Positions 63,060-64,000 of a DNA stretch of 64,000 nt are shown here, one piece after another. The notes under the pieces were generated by a model. That model had not been told where the DNA came from. It saw nothing but the letters and a program-made list of their open reading frames with translations, and did no database searches. The stretch's first letter is position 1. Each line of letters opens with the position of its first letter. The stretch is taken from NCBI RefSeq assembly GCF_026013565.1, contig NZ_JAPDOB010000001.1, positions 1,328,178 to 1,392,177 on the forward strand, read 5' to 3'. The position numbers and the translations under genes were made by a program. The DNA comes from Sphingomonas arvum (GTDB lineage: Bacteria > Pseudomonadota > Alphaproteobacteria > Sphingomonadales > Sphingomonadaceae).

Positions 63060-63838
63060 GAGACCTGGTTAACCCGGCTGCACTGGCCGACTTGCAGAGC
63101 CTTGCCGATCGGTTTGCCTCTGCCCGACCCTTTCCGCATGTCGCGATTGATAACTTCCTGCTGCCCGCAGTGGCAGGTCGGCTGCACGATGAGGTGCGCG
63201 CGACTGGAGCGCATGTCGACGCCAACAACCAGATCACGCAGAAGCTCAAGTTCGCGTGCACCGACTGGGACAGATTCGGCGACCTCACGTACCGCCTCAT
63301 CGCCTATTTCAACTCTGCAGCCTTCGTCGGGCCGCTGGAGGCGATCACCGGCATCGGCGGGCTGCTCGTCGATCCGTGGCTGGAGGGGGGCGGCATCCAT
63401 CTGACCTCCCGTGGCGGCTATCTGAAGATGCACACCGATTTCAATTGGAACGCCAAGCTACGGGCGGACCGGCGGGTTAACATTCTCCTTTACCTCAACA
63501 AGGGCTGGCAGCCGGACTGGCGCGGCGAACTGGTGATCGCGCGAGAAGACGAAGCGGCGCATGCGTCGATTGAGCCCCTGTTCAATCGGCTGGTGGTTTT
63601 CAACACCAACGACACTACGCTGCACGGCCACCCGCACCCGCTACAATTCCCGGCGGACTACCCCCGCGCGAGCATCGCCATGTATTATTATTCTACCGGG
63701 TTGGAGGTTTCGGAAAAGCGTCGCATGCGGGCGACCACCACACGTTACATCCCGCTTAACAAGGGAGACATCGATCTTACCAAGGGCAGCATTCGTGCAC
63801 GGATCGGCTATCTCCTGCGGCGCTTCACCCGCCTCTAG
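63056..63838 (+). CDS. 2OG-Fe(II) oxygenase (prolyl 4-hydroxylase-like)
   Basis: The 260-residue protein has the double-stranded beta-helix iron site HTD (126-128), a distal His in TLHGHPHPL near residue 190 and a following Arg (YPRASIAMYYY) for 2-oxoglutarate. Members of this family in polysaccharide clusters may hydroxylate a sugar or a lipid; the substrate is unknown. TTG at 63056 overlaps the glycosyltransferase stop. It is co-transcribed with the GT4 gene. Its last 14 nt overlap the partial convergent gene. Confidence 0.85.
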   Translation: MRDLVNPAALADLQSLADRFASARPFPHVAIDNFLLPAVAGRLHDEVRATGAHVDANNQITQKLKFACTDWDRFGDLTYRLIAYFNSAAFVGPLEAITGIGGLLVDPWLEGGGIHLTSRGGYLKMHTDFNWNAKLRADRRVNILLYLNKGWQPDWRGELVIAREDEAAHASIEPLFNRLVVFNTNDTTLHGHPHPLQFPADYPRASIAMYYYSTGLEVSEKRRMRATTTRYIPLNKGDIDLTKGSIRARIGYLLRRFTRL

Positions 63839-64000
63839 CAAGGGAGTGAAACAACTCGATCAGCCGCGGTGCCTGTGAGCTCAACGAATAGCGCTCAACC
63901 GCACGGCGGCGACCAGCCGCGCCCATGCGGCACCGCAGGTCCGGATTGTGGATCAGCTGCTGAAGCGCCTCACGCCAATCTTCCACGGTGCTGGCCAAGT
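63825..64000 (-). CDS. Glycosyltransferase C-terminus (partial at window end)
   Basis: Read on the minus strand, an open frame enters from the window edge and stops with TGA at 63825-63827. The 58 visible residues include LASTVEDWREALQQLIHNPD, then RMGAAGRRRAVERYS and LIELFHSLA. This is the typical C-terminal helix region of GT4 glycosyltransferases (W/L-x2-ALxxLLxDPxLRxRMGxAGRxRVxxxYS). The catalytic parts lie outside the window. It overlaps the oxygenase gene by 14 nt. Confidence 0.82.
   Translation of the reverse strand, partial: LASTVEDWREALQQLIHNPDLRCRMGAAGRRRAVERYSLSSQAPRLIELFHSLARGG

Noticed and set aside
1-64000. CRISPR arrays, insertion sequences, prophage or integrative elements
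   Set aside because: No regularly spaced repeats, transposase, integrase, or terminal inverted repeats were seen; gene content is housekeeping plus a polysaccharide cluster.

Overview
The window is a high-G+C (roughly two thirds by eye), gene-dense chromosomal segment of an alphaproteobacterium, most likely a member of the Sphingomonadales (Sphingomonas/Sphingomicrobium-like). The evidence is: a single polypeptide with two Hfq domains; a fused ispDF gene; dusB-ntrY-ntrX followed directly by hfq-hflX; and a bamA-skp-fabZ block from which lpxD, lpxA and lpxB are missing, as expected for bacteria that build the outer membrane with glycosphingolipids instead of LPS. No insertion sequence, prophage, integrase or CRISPR array was seen. 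Almost everything is housekeeping, and gene order is compact, with many 4-nt start/stop overlaps and many convergent genes whose 3' ends overlap.

Region by region: 1-6.2 kb has the 3' end of alaS, a Kef-type antiporter, a DUF2945 protein, two tandem paralogous FAD monooxygenases and icd. 6.2-8.1 kb has psd-pssA (phosphatidylethanolamine synthesis) and, opposite, a small one-helix membrane protein whose promoter carries a GTTC-N7-GTTC SOS box. 8.2-19 kb is the classical rpsB-tsf-pyrH-frr-uppS-cdsA-dxr-rseP-bamA-skp-fabZ translation and envelope block. 19-23.5 kb is a minus-strand vitamin B12 uptake operon (btuB-btuF-btuC-btuD) behind a cobalamin riboswitch. 23.5-27 kb holds rpmE, a GNAT acetyltransferase, glutaryl-CoA dehydrogenase, tRNA-Ser(UGA) and an MltB-like lytic transglycosylase. 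27-34 kb is an apparent operon: D,D-carboxypeptidase, tmk, holB, metG, tatD, an MBL hydrolase and two membrane-anchored retropepsin paralogs. 34-41.5 kb has mazG and, on the minus strand, dusB-ntrY-ntrX-hfq-hflX. 41.5-45 kb has ispDF, a CinA C-terminal amidase, a RatA/Coq10 protein, lipA and a glycine-zipper lipoprotein. 45-49.2 kb has a carbonic anhydrase, a NYN-LOTUS protein and a stress-like cluster (PNPOx-family protein, small helical protein, mtgA, hemerythrin protein), several of which have GGAAC-N16/17-(C/G)GTT motifs resembling general stress (EcfG) promoters. 49.2-52.6 kb is dnaE. 52.8-64 kb is a surface polysaccharide cluster: ugd, a dTDP-3-amino-3,6-dideoxyhexose cassette, glycosyltransferases, a flippase, a TylF-like methyltransferase and a 2OG-Fe(II) oxygenase; it runs off the window edge inside another glycosyltransferase.

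How the genes work together: the central blocks supply translation, isoprenoid and undecaprenyl lipid carrier synthesis (dxr, ispDF, uppS), phospholipid synthesis (cdsA, psd, pssA), peptidoglycan remodelling (mltB, dacC, mtgA) and outer membrane protein assembly (bamA, skp, rseP). The most unusual observations are the SOS-box-associated small membrane protein opposite pssA, the loss of lpx genes from the bamA block, the tandem Hfq, the stress-promoter cluster near 46-48 kb, and the weak or absent export signals on BtuB and BtuF. Everything is read by eye; no similarity search was run.
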